From: Terriglobus sp. RCC_193
GTDB taxonomy: Bacteria > Acidobacteriota > Terriglobia > Terriglobales > Acidobacteriaceae
Assembly (NCBI RefSeq): GCF_041355105.1
Contig: NZ_JBFUPK010000001.1
Location: forward strand, 62,001 to 126,000
Direction: 5' to 3'
DNA: 64,000 bases
Shown here in pieces: positions 51,580 through 59,188 of the stretch (position 1 is the first letter of the stretch; every line of letters begins with the position of its first letter). The notes below the pieces were generated by a model. That model was not told the DNA's origin. It did no database searches and saw only the letters and a program-made list of their open reading frames with translations. The translations under genes were made by a program, and so were the position numbers.

Positions 51580-52692
51580 GTGAAGCTGATGGTACAGCCG
51601 GAGGATGGGATCGAACCGATCCTGGACGCGCTGCGCAAGGCAAAAAAGAGCATTCAGATACTCATTTTTCGCTTTGATCGTAGCGAGATTGAACGGGCGC
51701 TCGTGGAGGCGGTGGAGCGCGGTGTAGCCGTGCAGGCACTCATCGCGTTCACAAACCGCGAAGAAGACAAGAATCTTCGCAAGTTGGAAATGCGATTGCT
51801 GGAGTATGGAGTTACGGTCTCTCATACTGCGGACGATCTTGTTCGCTACCATGGCAAGATGTTCATCGTTGATCGCAAGGAGCTCTATGTGCTTGCGTTC
51901 AACTATACGCATCTCGACATTACGTTAAGCCGGTCCTTTGGTGTTGCGATTACCACTCCGTCTGTAGTGGCAGAAGCCATTAAGTTGTTCGAATGTGATG
52001 AACATCGCAAGCAATACACTTCCACGTCCAGACATCTCATTGTGAGTCCGGTGAACGCGCGCAAGGAATTGATGGACTTCATCCAGGGGGCGAAGAAACA
52101 GATCCTGATGTATGAGATGAAGATCAGCGATCCGGAATTCATTACCCTCCTGCGCGATAAAGTCTCGCAGGGAGTTGAGGTGAGAGTGATTGGTCGCGTT
52201 TCGCCGAAGGCTTACTCTCTTCCATTCCGTCTTCTGCCCACACGTCTCCACGCGCGCCTTATCATTCGCGATGGCAAGTCTGCATTTTTAGGAAGTCAGA
52301 GTCTTCGCAAGCTGGAATTGGAGGCGCGACGTGAGATCGGTGTCACGTTTGAGAATGCCCCAGCCATCCACAGGATGATGCATGTATTTGAGCAGGATTG
52401 GGAGCGCTCGCAGCCCATGCAGGACGCTGTACAGCCAGCGCTTGAATTGCCGGTGCGCCGCGTGGCGAAGATTGTAGCGAAGCACATTCACATGAAGCCG
52501 ATGGTGGAGGAAGTGCTGGAAAGAATGCTGGACCGCTCCGGCAACGATGTTCCATTTCAGCCGGATGAAGTGGTGCAGACCGTGCGCGATGCCTTTCGTG
52601 ATGAGGTTCACGATGCGGTGTTACTTGCGCTCCGTGACATGGCGCAGCGGGCCGCACAAATACAAATAGAAGAGGAAACGAAAGTTCCTTGA
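51580..52692 (+). CDS. Phospholipase D-like protein, two HxK/R sites
   Basis: A PLD-superfamily protein of about 370 residues. The first site is HGKMFIVD (His91, Lys93, Asp98), a complete HKD motif. The second reads LHARLIIRD (His224, Arg226, Asp231) with Arg replacing Lys. Around them are KSIQILIFRFDRSEIERALV, typical of cardiolipin synthase-like PLD domains, and FLGSQSLRKLELEARREIGV. A helical C-terminal extension (PALELPVRRVAKIVAKHIHM) follows. No signal or membrane segment is visible. I choose GTG 51580 since homology starts at KLMVQPEDG; a TTG at 51517 is also in frame. It converges with glgX. The substrate, phospholipid or nucleic acid, is open. Confidence 0.82.
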   Translation: MKLMVQPEDGIEPILDALRKAKKSIQILIFRFDRSEIERALVEAVERGVAVQALIAFTNREEDKNLRKLEMRLLEYGVTVSHTADDLVRYHGKMFIVDRKELYVLAFNYTHLDITLSRSFGVAITTPSVVAEAIKLFECDEHRKQYTSTSRHLIVSPVNARKELMDFIQGAKKQILMYEMKISDPEFITLLRDKVSQGVEVRVIGRVSPKAYSLPFRLLPTRLHARLIIRDGKSAFLGSQSLRKLELEARREIGVTFENAPAIHRMMHVFEQDWERSQPMQDAVQPALELPVRRVAKIVAKHIHMKPMVEEVLERMLDRSGNDVPFQPDEVVQTVRDAFRDEVHDAVLLALRDMAQRAAQIQIEEETKVP

Positions 52693-54828
52693 CTAAGCGT
52701 TCACGACGTACTTCCATAACGTCAGGGAAAGTCGTGCCAGAGAAAAGGCCTCTCCGCCTACGTGTGTTGTGTCGATCGTTTCGAACTGCTCTGTGGACAG
52801 GAGAAGCTTCCATTGTCCTTCGCGTTGCATGTGCGGCAGTGTGAACTGCACGCCTGCCTGGTGATCGTTGACAAGGCATAACAGAGTTTCGGCATTGCCC
52901 TTTTCGGGAAGCCCGGAAGTGCGGGACTCTCCGTTGATCAACATGCCAAAGGTTTCCGGAAAATCGAGATTCCAATCCTCGCGACGACTTTCGTTTCCGT
53001 CAGCGCCAATCCATGTCAGTTCGCGAATCCCTAGTTCGCTATCGAGTCCCTCATGCAGGTACCGACTACGGTGAAGCAGCGGGTTCACCCTTCGTAGGGC
53101 AAGCAAGCGTTGTGTAAACGCAAGCATTGGAGCGTTGGTCTCCGCGAGCTTCCAGTCCACCCAACTGATTTCGTTGTCCTGGCAGTAGGCGTTGTTATTG
53201 CCACGCTGTGTACGCGCAAATTCATCGCCAGCCAGCAGCATTGGGGTGCCTTGCGAAAGTAGCAGTGTTGCCATCATGTTACGTATCTGGCGCTGTCTCA
53301 ATGCAATCACATCTGTGTTCTGCGTTGGACCTTCTTCGCCGCAGTTCCAGGAAAGGTTATGGTTGCTGCCGTCGCGGTTGTCCTCACCGTTCTCCAGATT
53401 GTGCTTGTCGTTATAGCTGACCAGATCGTTCAGAGTGAACCCGTCGTGCGCGGTGATGAAATTCACACTGGTCCATGGACGCCGGCCTAAATGGTCGAAG
53501 ATTTCTGGTGATCCTGTAAGTGCTTTAGCGAAATCGCCTGCGCCTGTGCGCCCGGTCCAGAAGGCGCGTGTGCGATCGCGGAAAGTGTCATTCCATTCCA
53601 TCCATCCCGGGGGAAACTCACCGACACGATATCCACCGGGGCCAATGTCCCACGGTTCGGCAATCAACTTCACACGGCTGAGAACAGGATCCTGCATGAC
53701 GACTTTCAGGAAGCCCGCACCCTTGTCAAAACCGCCTGGATCTCGCGCCAGGATGGTGCTCAGGTCAAAGCGGAAACCATCGACATGGGTTTCTTCCACC
53801 CAGTAGCGAAGCGAGTCGCAGATCATCTGCAACACGCGCGGGTGGTTCACATTCACGGTGTTCCCCGTGCCTGTGTCATTCACATAATAGCGAGGATTTT
53901 CTGCGTGAAGGCGATAGTAATTCGCGTTATCTATACCTTTGAAAGAGAGTGTGGGGCCGCGTTCATTGCCTTCCGCGGTGTGGTTGTAGACCACATCCAT
54001 AATTACTTCCATGCAGCGCTCGTGATACTGCGCGACCATCGACTTGAATTCCTGCAGTGCAAAGCGAGGGCGCGCCGCATACCGCGGATCGGGCGCAAAG
54101 AAGCCAATGGTGTTGTAGCCCCAGTAATTAGTCAGACGGATATCTTGTAAATGCGCCTCATTCATGAAGGTCTGAACAGGCAGTAGCTCAATCGAGGTCA
54201 CACCCAGCGATTCAATGTAATCCGCAACGACTCTGTGGCCCAGACCTTCGTATGTCCCACGTATTTCCGGAGGCAATGATGGATGCAGTTTCGTGAAGCC
54301 ACGCACATGCATCTCGTACAGGATCGTGTCTTCTATGGCGATACGACAGGAACGCTGTTTCAGTGGGGCATCGTGCCATGGAAACTGCGGATCCGTGACA
54401 AGGCACTTTGGTACAAAGGCTGCGCTGTCACGCGTATCAAATGTTGTGTCATCTCCGGTTTCCATGATGTAACCGAAGATTTCCGGCCCCCACTTCACCT
54501 CACCAAGATGTGCTGTAGCGTAAGGATCCAGCAATAGTTTGTTCGGATTGAAGCGATGTCCTTCACCGGGCGAGTAAGGTCCATACACGCGATAGCCATA
54601 AGCTGTTCCCGGCCCCACGTCGGGAACATACCCATGCCAGATGCCATCGGTATATTCCGGGAGACTGATGCGCTGCAATTCCTGTTGACCATTTTCATCG
54701 AACAGGCAAAGCTCCACGCGTGTCGCGTTTTCGCTGAATAGAGTGAAGTTCGTTCCACGTCCATCCCATGCTGCACCGCCCCGTGGCGAGGGCGAACCCT
54801 CTTGAATCCGATATGTCTTCTCTGCCAA
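52693..54828 (-). CDS. glgX: Glycogen debranching enzyme GlgX
   Basis: A 711-residue isoamylase-type enzyme of family GH13 that hydrolyses alpha-1,6 branches of glycogen limit dextrin. The N-terminal CBM48 domain has GSPSPRGGAAWDGRGTNFTL and HGYVPDVGPGTAYGYRVYGP. The catalytic barrel contains VILEMHVRG-like LYEMHVRGFTKLHPS, VVYNHTAEGNERGPTLSFKG, the nucleophile Asp in VDGFRFDLST, the acid/base Glu in KLIAEPWDIGPGGYRVGEFP and FITAHDGFTLNDLVSYNDKH. The start is TTG 54828. No glycogen synthase or branching enzyme lies beside it. The VWA and alginate lyase genes are far away, so there is no polysaccharide cluster. Confidence 0.95.
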   Translation of the reverse strand: MAEKTYRIQEGSPSPRGGAAWDGRGTNFTLFSENATRVELCLFDENGQQELQRISLPEYTDGIWHGYVPDVGPGTAYGYRVYGPYSPGEGHRFNPNKLLLDPYATAHLGEVKWGPEIFGYIMETGDDTTFDTRDSAAFVPKCLVTDPQFPWHDAPLKQRSCRIAIEDTILYEMHVRGFTKLHPSLPPEIRGTYEGLGHRVVADYIESLGVTSIELLPVQTFMNEAHLQDIRLTNYWGYNTIGFFAPDPRYAARPRFALQEFKSMVAQYHERCMEVIMDVVYNHTAEGNERGPTLSFKGIDNANYYRLHAENPRYYVNDTGTGNTVNVNHPRVLQMICDSLRYWVEETHVDGFRFDLSTILARDPGGFDKGAGFLKVVMQDPVLSRVKLIAEPWDIGPGGYRVGEFPPGWMEWNDTFRDRTRAFWTGRTGAGDFAKALTGSPEIFDHLGRRPWTSVNFITAHDGFTLNDLVSYNDKHNLENGEDNRDGSNHNLSWNCGEEGPTQNTDVIALRQRQIRNMMATLLLSQGTPMLLAGDEFARTQRGNNNAYCQDNEISWVDWKLAETNAPMLAFTQRLLALRRVNPLLHRSRYLHEGLDSELGIRELTWIGADGNESRREDWNLDFPETFGMLINGESRTSGLPEKGNAETLLCLVNDHQAGVQFTLPHMQREGQWKLLLSTEQFETIDTTHVGGEAFSLARLSLTLWKYVVNA

Positions 54829-54915
54829 CGTCTGTCGCTTCCTTGTTCTGAACCGCCGTTCGCACAGCGTCCCTCCAGTGTATTGGTCTTCGCCTATCCT
54901 TGTGACAAAAGGCGA

Positions 54916-54939
54916 AACCGCCGGAATATCCCGGCGGTT
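54916..54939 (-). terminator. Hairpin between micro-gene and glgX
   Basis: AACCGCCGG (54916-54924) and CCGGCGGTT (54931-54939) pair over a six-base loop. On the minus strand the sequence continues TCGCCTTTTGT. It follows the 29-residue peptide gene by 29 bases. Confidence 0.7.
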
Positions 54940-54968
54940 CCTCGTTGGCGTACTGTACGGAACGACCG

Positions 54969-55058
54969 TTATCGATCTTTCATCGGAATGCCCGATGCAA
55001 TGAGGCAGGGCAGGAGAATCATGGCAAGAAAAATCAGGACAATGAAAAAGGAATGCAT
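54969..55058 (-). CDS. 29-residue membrane peptide
   Basis: A micro-gene on the minus strand encoding MHSFFIVLIFLAMILLPCLI then ASGIPMKDR. Nearly the whole chain is one hydrophobic helix with a short polar tail. Its ATG (55058) follows AAAGGAAAACACTT, a good ribosome site. A terminator-like hairpin lies downstream. The start, helix and terminator together make it more convincing than the 28-residue peptide at 11.2 kb. The function is unknown. It lies between the cupin gene and glgX. Confidence 0.62.
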   Translation of the reverse strand: MHSFFIVLIFLAMILLPCLIASGIPMKDR

Positions 55059-55175
55059 AAGTGTTTTCCTTTCGGCGACCTCAATGTTTCGTGCTTGCAG
55101 GACGCTTATTGCGGCAGCGGATTTTGGTTGGCTTCCAGCCGAAATGTACGGGGAGCGTTCCCGGGAAGAACTACC

Positions 55176-55601
55176 TCACTGCGTTGGTGCAATAAAACTT
55201 ACGCCATAAGGCTCTGATGTGCGGAGGACCTCTTCTATTACAGGTGGCATCGATAGACGAGAAAGCTCTTCCAGATACTCATCCAGTCCACCGGGAATGA
55301 CGGTTGCCTGTATGCATCCCACGGAAGCGCCACGGTTGCGGAAGGTATGTGGATTATTGCGGAGTGTGTAGGCTGTTTCGCCCTTACCTATCGGATGCCA
55401 GATACCTCTGTTGAGGATTTCAAATTCGCCGTCAATGACGGTGAAGAATTCATCTTCCCTGGAATGAATGTGCGGTGGCGGACCGCCACCAGGGTCTGAA
55501 TACTGACGAATGACGCAGAAGGTTCCATTCGTTTCTTTGCTGCTCACAATTACTTCGACCAGTTCGCCGAAGACATAGAACTGCTTCTTTACTGTAGACA
55601 T
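55176..55601 (-). CDS. Cupin domain protein
   Basis: A 141-residue single-domain cupin. The metal-binding motif 1 is visible in GGGPPPHIHSREDEFFTVID (His, His, Glu) and motif 2 around NNPHTFRNRGASVGCIQATV (His). Such proteins bind iron, manganese or nickel and include dioxygenases and isomerases; it is most like quercetin 2,3-dioxygenase-like cupins, but the substrate is not inferable. ATG 55601 is 53 bases after the tetR stop, in the same direction, so this may be the target of the adjacent TetR regulator and probably shares its transcript. Confidence 0.85.
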   Translation of the reverse strand: MSTVKKQFYVFGELVEVIVSSKETNGTFCVIRQYSDPGGGPPPHIHSREDEFFTVIDGEFEILNRGIWHPIGKGETAYTLRNNPHTFRNRGASVGCIQATVIPGGLDEYLEELSRLSMPPVIEEVLRTSEPYGVSFIAPTQ

Positions 55602-55654
55602 GGTTTATTGATTCGCTTTCGATGCAGAGAAATACACACGGTATGGCCTGCGGT

Positions 55655-56323
55655 TCATACGCGTTTGCTTTTCTTTGCCGCTTTGTTTGCTGCAGGCTTC
55701 GCTGAGAGCCGGCTCTCGCGTGCCAAAACTTCTTGATCGCGGTAAAGCTGCGCCAGCAGGGTGCGCATGGCCCATTCTGTAGCGCGTGCTGGCTCGCCTT
55801 CTTGCAGATGTGCACGGTCTCGCATCGTTTCCCATGCCCGGCCGCCGAAAAGGGCCTGAAAAATGCCCAGGACAACGCGCTTTCCGGATGCGTCCAGATG
55901 TGCAGTCGCAGGCGCAAGAGCACGTTGCATTGCAGCCCGGCGACGTTCGTTGTCTCGTCGGCGCATTTCCTGTCCAGCGTTCGAACGCAAAAGCCCACGG
56001 ATGAGCGGTGCGTTCGCGTCCATACGCGTATAAACCGGTTCCACAGCGGCGAGCAGTTCGGCTTCCGTGTCAGGATAGTGGATCAACTCCAATCGGCTGT
56101 CACTCGTTTGCCAGACCGCGTCCAGCAGTTCGGTACGAGAAGGGAAGTGCCGATACACAGTACGCAGCGCAATTCCCGCGCGCGTCGCGATTTCCTCATG
56201 CGAGAAGGCATTCTGTGGTTTTTCCGAGATCAAAGCAAGCGCCGCTTCCACAATGCGATGCCGCGTTTCTTCCGCCTGCTGCTGGCGTAATGGGCTGGAA
56301 TAGCTCCGCGTCTCGGTATTCAT
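55655..56323 (-). CDS. TetR family transcriptional regulator
   Basis: A 222-residue repressor with an N-terminal TetR helix-turn-helix in HRIVEAALALISEKPQNAFS then HEEIATRAGIALRTVYRHFP (residues about 21-60). The C-terminal ligand-binding part is helical and ends with a basic tail (KPAANKAAKKSKRV). A 7-bp inverted repeat 26-51 bases upstream of the start is a candidate operator, so autoregulation is likely. Its cupin neighbour follows on the same transcript. The RND efflux operon ends 128 bases upstream on the same strand but is closed by its own terminator, so control of the pump is possible but not shown. Confidence 0.9.
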   Translation of the reverse strand: MNTETRSYSSPLRQQQAEETRHRIVEAALALISEKPQNAFSHEEIATRAGIALRTVYRHFPSRTELLDAVWQTSDSRLELIHYPDTEAELLAAVEPVYTRMDANAPLIRGLLRSNAGQEMRRRDNERRRAAMQRALAPATAHLDASGKRVVLGIFQALFGGRAWETMRDRAHLQEGEPARATEWAMRTLLAQLYRDQEVLARESRLSAKPAANKAAKKSKRV

Positions 56324-56348
56324 GGCACTAAATTGTCATGAATGCATG

Positions 56349-56374
56349 ATTCGTGTCAATTAAATATCACGAAT
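56349..56374. promoter_or_regulatory. Candidate TetR operator
   Basis: ATTCGTG (56349-56355) and CACGAAT (56368-56374) form a perfect 7-bp inverted repeat with a 12-base spacer, 26 bases upstream of the tetR ATG. A shorter dyad TCATG..CATGA (56336-56349) lies beside it. The dyad is the only strong symmetry in the tetR leader. Confidence 0.5.
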
Positions 56375-56400
56375 GAAAACTAGTGTCTTCTATAAAAAAG

Positions 56401-56420
56401 GACATGGCATTTGCCATGTC
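56401..56420 (-). terminator. Terminator of the RND efflux operon
   Basis: GACATGGCA (56401-56409) pairs with TGCCATGTC (56412-56420). On the minus strand it is followed by CTTTTTTATAG, a classic U-run; on the plus strand by TCTTTTAAT. It lies 31 bases past the end of the outer-membrane gene and before tetR. Confidence 0.85.
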
Positions 56421-56450
56421 TCTTTTAATGGGTGGTGATTGTTTGAGGTA

Positions 56451-57920
56451 TTACGGCTTGGGTAGCTGCGAGGTGTCCCACCCACCGCCCAATGCTTTCA
56501 CCAATAGCACGGTTGCATCCAGCTGCCGGCGCTGCAGATCGATGTCGTTCCGCTGGTTCTGCAACAGCGCGGTCTGCCAGGTGATTACCTGTAGATACGT
56601 GTCCACTCCACCCTCATAACGAACATTGAACAGATCAAGTGATTGTTGCGCGGATGCGGTCGCGTCGTGTTGCTGTAAGGCTTCCTTTTGCAATTCGCGC
56701 AGTGCAGCAAGATTGTCTTCCACCTGGGCAAAGGCAGTCAGCGTCGTCTGCTGATAGTTTGCAACGGTGTTGTCGTACTGATCGCGTGCAATATCGGTGA
56801 GAGAACGTCTGCGACCGTGGTCATACAACGTCTGTGAGAACGTGGGGCCGACTGAGAAGAACCGTGAAGGCCACGTAAACCAGTTCACTGCAGAGGTGCC
56901 CATGAAACCTGCGACTGCAGAGATGGAAAGCGTGGGATAAAACGCAGCCTGCGCAATCCCGATCTGCTCATTTGCTGAGGCCGTACGGCGTTCTGCTGCG
57001 GCAATATCCGGCCTGCGTTCCAGTAGCTGCGAAGGCAGCATCCCCGGTACAACCGGCAGCACCGGCGGCGTGATCGTTAAAGGTGTACGTGGAATGCTCA
57101 CGTTGGCAGGCGCTTGTCCCGTGAGTACGGCAATGGCATGTTCCAGGCGTGCACGCTGCACTTCTACGTCAGTTTCCTGAACCTGAGCAGATTGCAATTG
57201 TGTACGCGCCTGCGACACATCGCTCAATGGCGCGGCGCCTCCTTCATAGCGGTCCTGCGTGAGTTGCAACGCACGCTGGAAGGCCTGCACCGTTTCGCTC
57301 AGCAGCTTCTGTTGTGCATCGGCGGAGCGCAAGTCCATGTAGTCCTGTGCGAGTTCTGCGTGGAGAGACAGCCGAAGATTTTCACGATCTGCAGCAGTGG
57401 CCTGTGCTTGATCGCCAGCGGACTCAATCGAACGTCGGATGCGTCCCCATAGATCCACCTCGTAGTTCAATGAAAAGGGTAGCGAAAGGTCACCAACTCC
57501 GTTGGCACTGGCGAAACTACTGGATTGGTTGAAGTACGGCTGGTTGGTCGATTGCCGCGTTGTCCCCAGAAAGGGCGCAACGCCAACGGTTGGTGCTCTG
57601 TTCGCGCGATAGAAACTCACATAGGTCTGTGCAGCGCGATAGTTTGCTTCCGCGGCCTTCAGCGACTGGTTAGCACCATCCACTTTTGCTTCCAGTGCAT
57701 CGAGTTGCGGATCCCCAAACATCGTCCACCAGTCGCCGCGCAGTTGTGCATCGGCGGGGTGTGCCACTTTCCATCCCTCTGCTTCACCGAACGATGCAGG
57801 TGGAGTTTCTTTGAAAGCGGGCGGTGCCATGGATACAGGCTTCTGATACGTGGGACCGACGCGGCATCCAGTCAAGGTAAGCGCCGCCAGTCCAAGACTG
57901 AGTAGTGGCAGTTTCTTCAT
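56451..57920 (-). CDS. RND efflux outer-membrane lipoprotein (OprM/NodT type)
   Basis: The outer-membrane channel of a tripartite RND efflux system, 489 residues. The lipobox LTGC near residue 19 (SLGLAALTLTGC) marks an outer-membrane lipoprotein. Family stretches are VGPTYQKPV, YRAAQTYVSFYRANRAPTVG, LNYEVDLWGRIRRSIES, LAQDYMDLRSADAQQKLLSE, LLERRPDIAAAERRTASANE and IGIAQAAFYPTLSISAVAGF. The ATG at 57920 overlaps the adaptor stop by one base (TAATG), so translation is coupled. It is the third gene of the pump operon and a terminator follows. The drug or metabolite exported is unknown. Confidence 0.93.
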   Translation of the reverse strand: MKKLPLLSLGLAALTLTGCRVGPTYQKPVSMAPPAFKETPPASFGEAEGWKVAHPADAQLRGDWWTMFGDPQLDALEAKVDGANQSLKAAEANYRAAQTYVSFYRANRAPTVGVAPFLGTTRQSTNQPYFNQSSSFASANGVGDLSLPFSLNYEVDLWGRIRRSIESAGDQAQATAADRENLRLSLHAELAQDYMDLRSADAQQKLLSETVQAFQRALQLTQDRYEGGAAPLSDVSQARTQLQSAQVQETDVEVQRARLEHAIAVLTGQAPANVSIPRTPLTITPPVLPVVPGMLPSQLLERRPDIAAAERRTASANEQIGIAQAAFYPTLSISAVAGFMGTSAVNWFTWPSRFFSVGPTFSQTLYDHGRRRSLTDIARDQYDNTVANYQQTTLTAFAQVEDNLAALRELQKEALQQHDATASAQQSLDLFNVRYEGGVDTYLQVITWQTALLQNQRNDIDLQRRQLDATVLLVKALGGGWDTSQLPKP

Positions 57921-59188
57921 TACTCAAGCCCTTTCGGCGCAACCGTGCTGGCCACGCGCACCTGTGCACCGTTTACCAGCGAGTCAGACGGACTGAGTAT
58001 GAGCGCATCCTCTGCCGTGATGCCGGAGACTACCTCCACAGTGTCACCGTAATCATGACCAATCTTGATCTGCTTCAGTTGCACACGGTCATCCTTCACC
58101 ACGGCCACCTGTGCGCCCTGCGCGCGGAAGAGCATTGTATTGCTGGGAATCGTGAATGTTCCTGTAGCCCCGGGAAGATCGAAATGAACGAATACATATG
58201 CACCGGGACGCAATACGTTGTCGCGGTTCTCGATATCCACTTCCACATTCAACGTTCGGCTGGTACGGTCAATCGCGCTGGAGTTACGGACAATGTTGCC
58301 GGTAATAACCTGCCCCGGGCTACTGTCCTGGGTGATTCTTGCAACGCCGCCATTGCGTATGCGGTCCGCATAAAGCTCAGGGATTGCTGCGTACACACGC
58401 ATCTTGCTGGTATCCGCCAGGTGAAATAGTTCACGTGGATTTGCTGCAGCGGATCCCGCGTTAATCAGATCCCCAATATCCGTGTTGCGTGCCGTAATAA
58501 CGCCGCTGAACGGGGCAATGATCTTCTCGTAGCTCTGCAGTTCTTCCAGTCGCTTCACATTGGCCTTGCTGGCATCCACGGCGGCCTGTGCTGCAATGTA
58601 GTTGCTGCGGGCCTGATCGGCTTCCTGTTGCGAGACGGCATGTTTGGCCAGCAGGCTCTGCCAGCGGTCACTGGTGGTTCCTGCAAGCTGCGCATTCGCT
58701 TCCTGGCGTTCCAGTTCCGCACGCGACTGAATCAACTGCTGATCCACCTCCGGCGTTTCAATTATGGCCAACAGTTGCCCCTGCTTTACATGCGCACCAA
58801 TGTCGAAATACCACTTTTTCAGATAGCCATTCGTGCGGGAGTATATGGGCGTTTCAATGAAAGCGGAAACGCTGCCGGGAAGGGTCAACATGCCGCTCTT
58901 CGAACCGACGGATGCATGCGTTACGACTACATGCGGAATCGATTCCTGCGCTGTGGTTTCCTGAAGTGTGGACTCGTGGGAGCGGCGTGAATAAATGCCA
59001 TAGCCAATGGCTGCCAGTATGGCCAGCGCAAAAAGGATGCCAATAGAACGCATGCTGCCCGGGCTGTCGATGTGGTGGTCCGCATGGGCTTCCTCATGCG
59101 CGGGAACGACATCGGTATGCACGTGCTTCACATCGCTGCGTTCATCGTTCACGGTCTCTGCGTCTACGATGTGGTTCTGCTCACTCAT
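57920..59188 (-). CDS. RND efflux periplasmic adaptor protein
   Basis: The periplasmic membrane-fusion protein of the pump, 422 residues. One N-terminal membrane helix (SIGILFALAILAAIGYGIYS) follows a His/Glu-rich cytoplasmic part (HADHHIDSPG). After it come the lipoyl/hairpin domain (GYLKKWYFDIGAHVKQGQLL, ETPEVDQQLIQSRAELERQE) and the beta-barrel domain (ELFHLADTSKMRVYAAIPEL, GAYVFVHFDLPGATGTF). The ATG at 59188 overlaps the permease stop by four bases. The His/Glu-rich N-terminus could bind metal, which would fit heavy-metal efflux, but the permease is of the drug type. Confidence 0.93.
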   Translation of the reverse strand: MSEQNHIVDAETVNDERSDVKHVHTDVVPAHEEAHADHHIDSPGSMRSIGILFALAILAAIGYGIYSRRSHESTLQETTAQESIPHVVVTHASVGSKSGMLTLPGSVSAFIETPIYSRTNGYLKKWYFDIGAHVKQGQLLAIIETPEVDQQLIQSRAELERQEANAQLAGTTSDRWQSLLAKHAVSQQEADQARSNYIAAQAAVDASKANVKRLEELQSYEKIIAPFSGVITARNTDIGDLINAGSAAANPRELFHLADTSKMRVYAAIPELYADRIRNGGVARITQDSSPGQVITGNIVRNSSAIDRTSRTLNVEVDIENRDNVLRPGAYVFVHFDLPGATGTFTIPSNTMLFRAQGAQVAVVKDDRVQLKQIKIGHDYGDTVEVVSGITAEDALILSPSDSLVNGAQVRVASTVAPKGLE

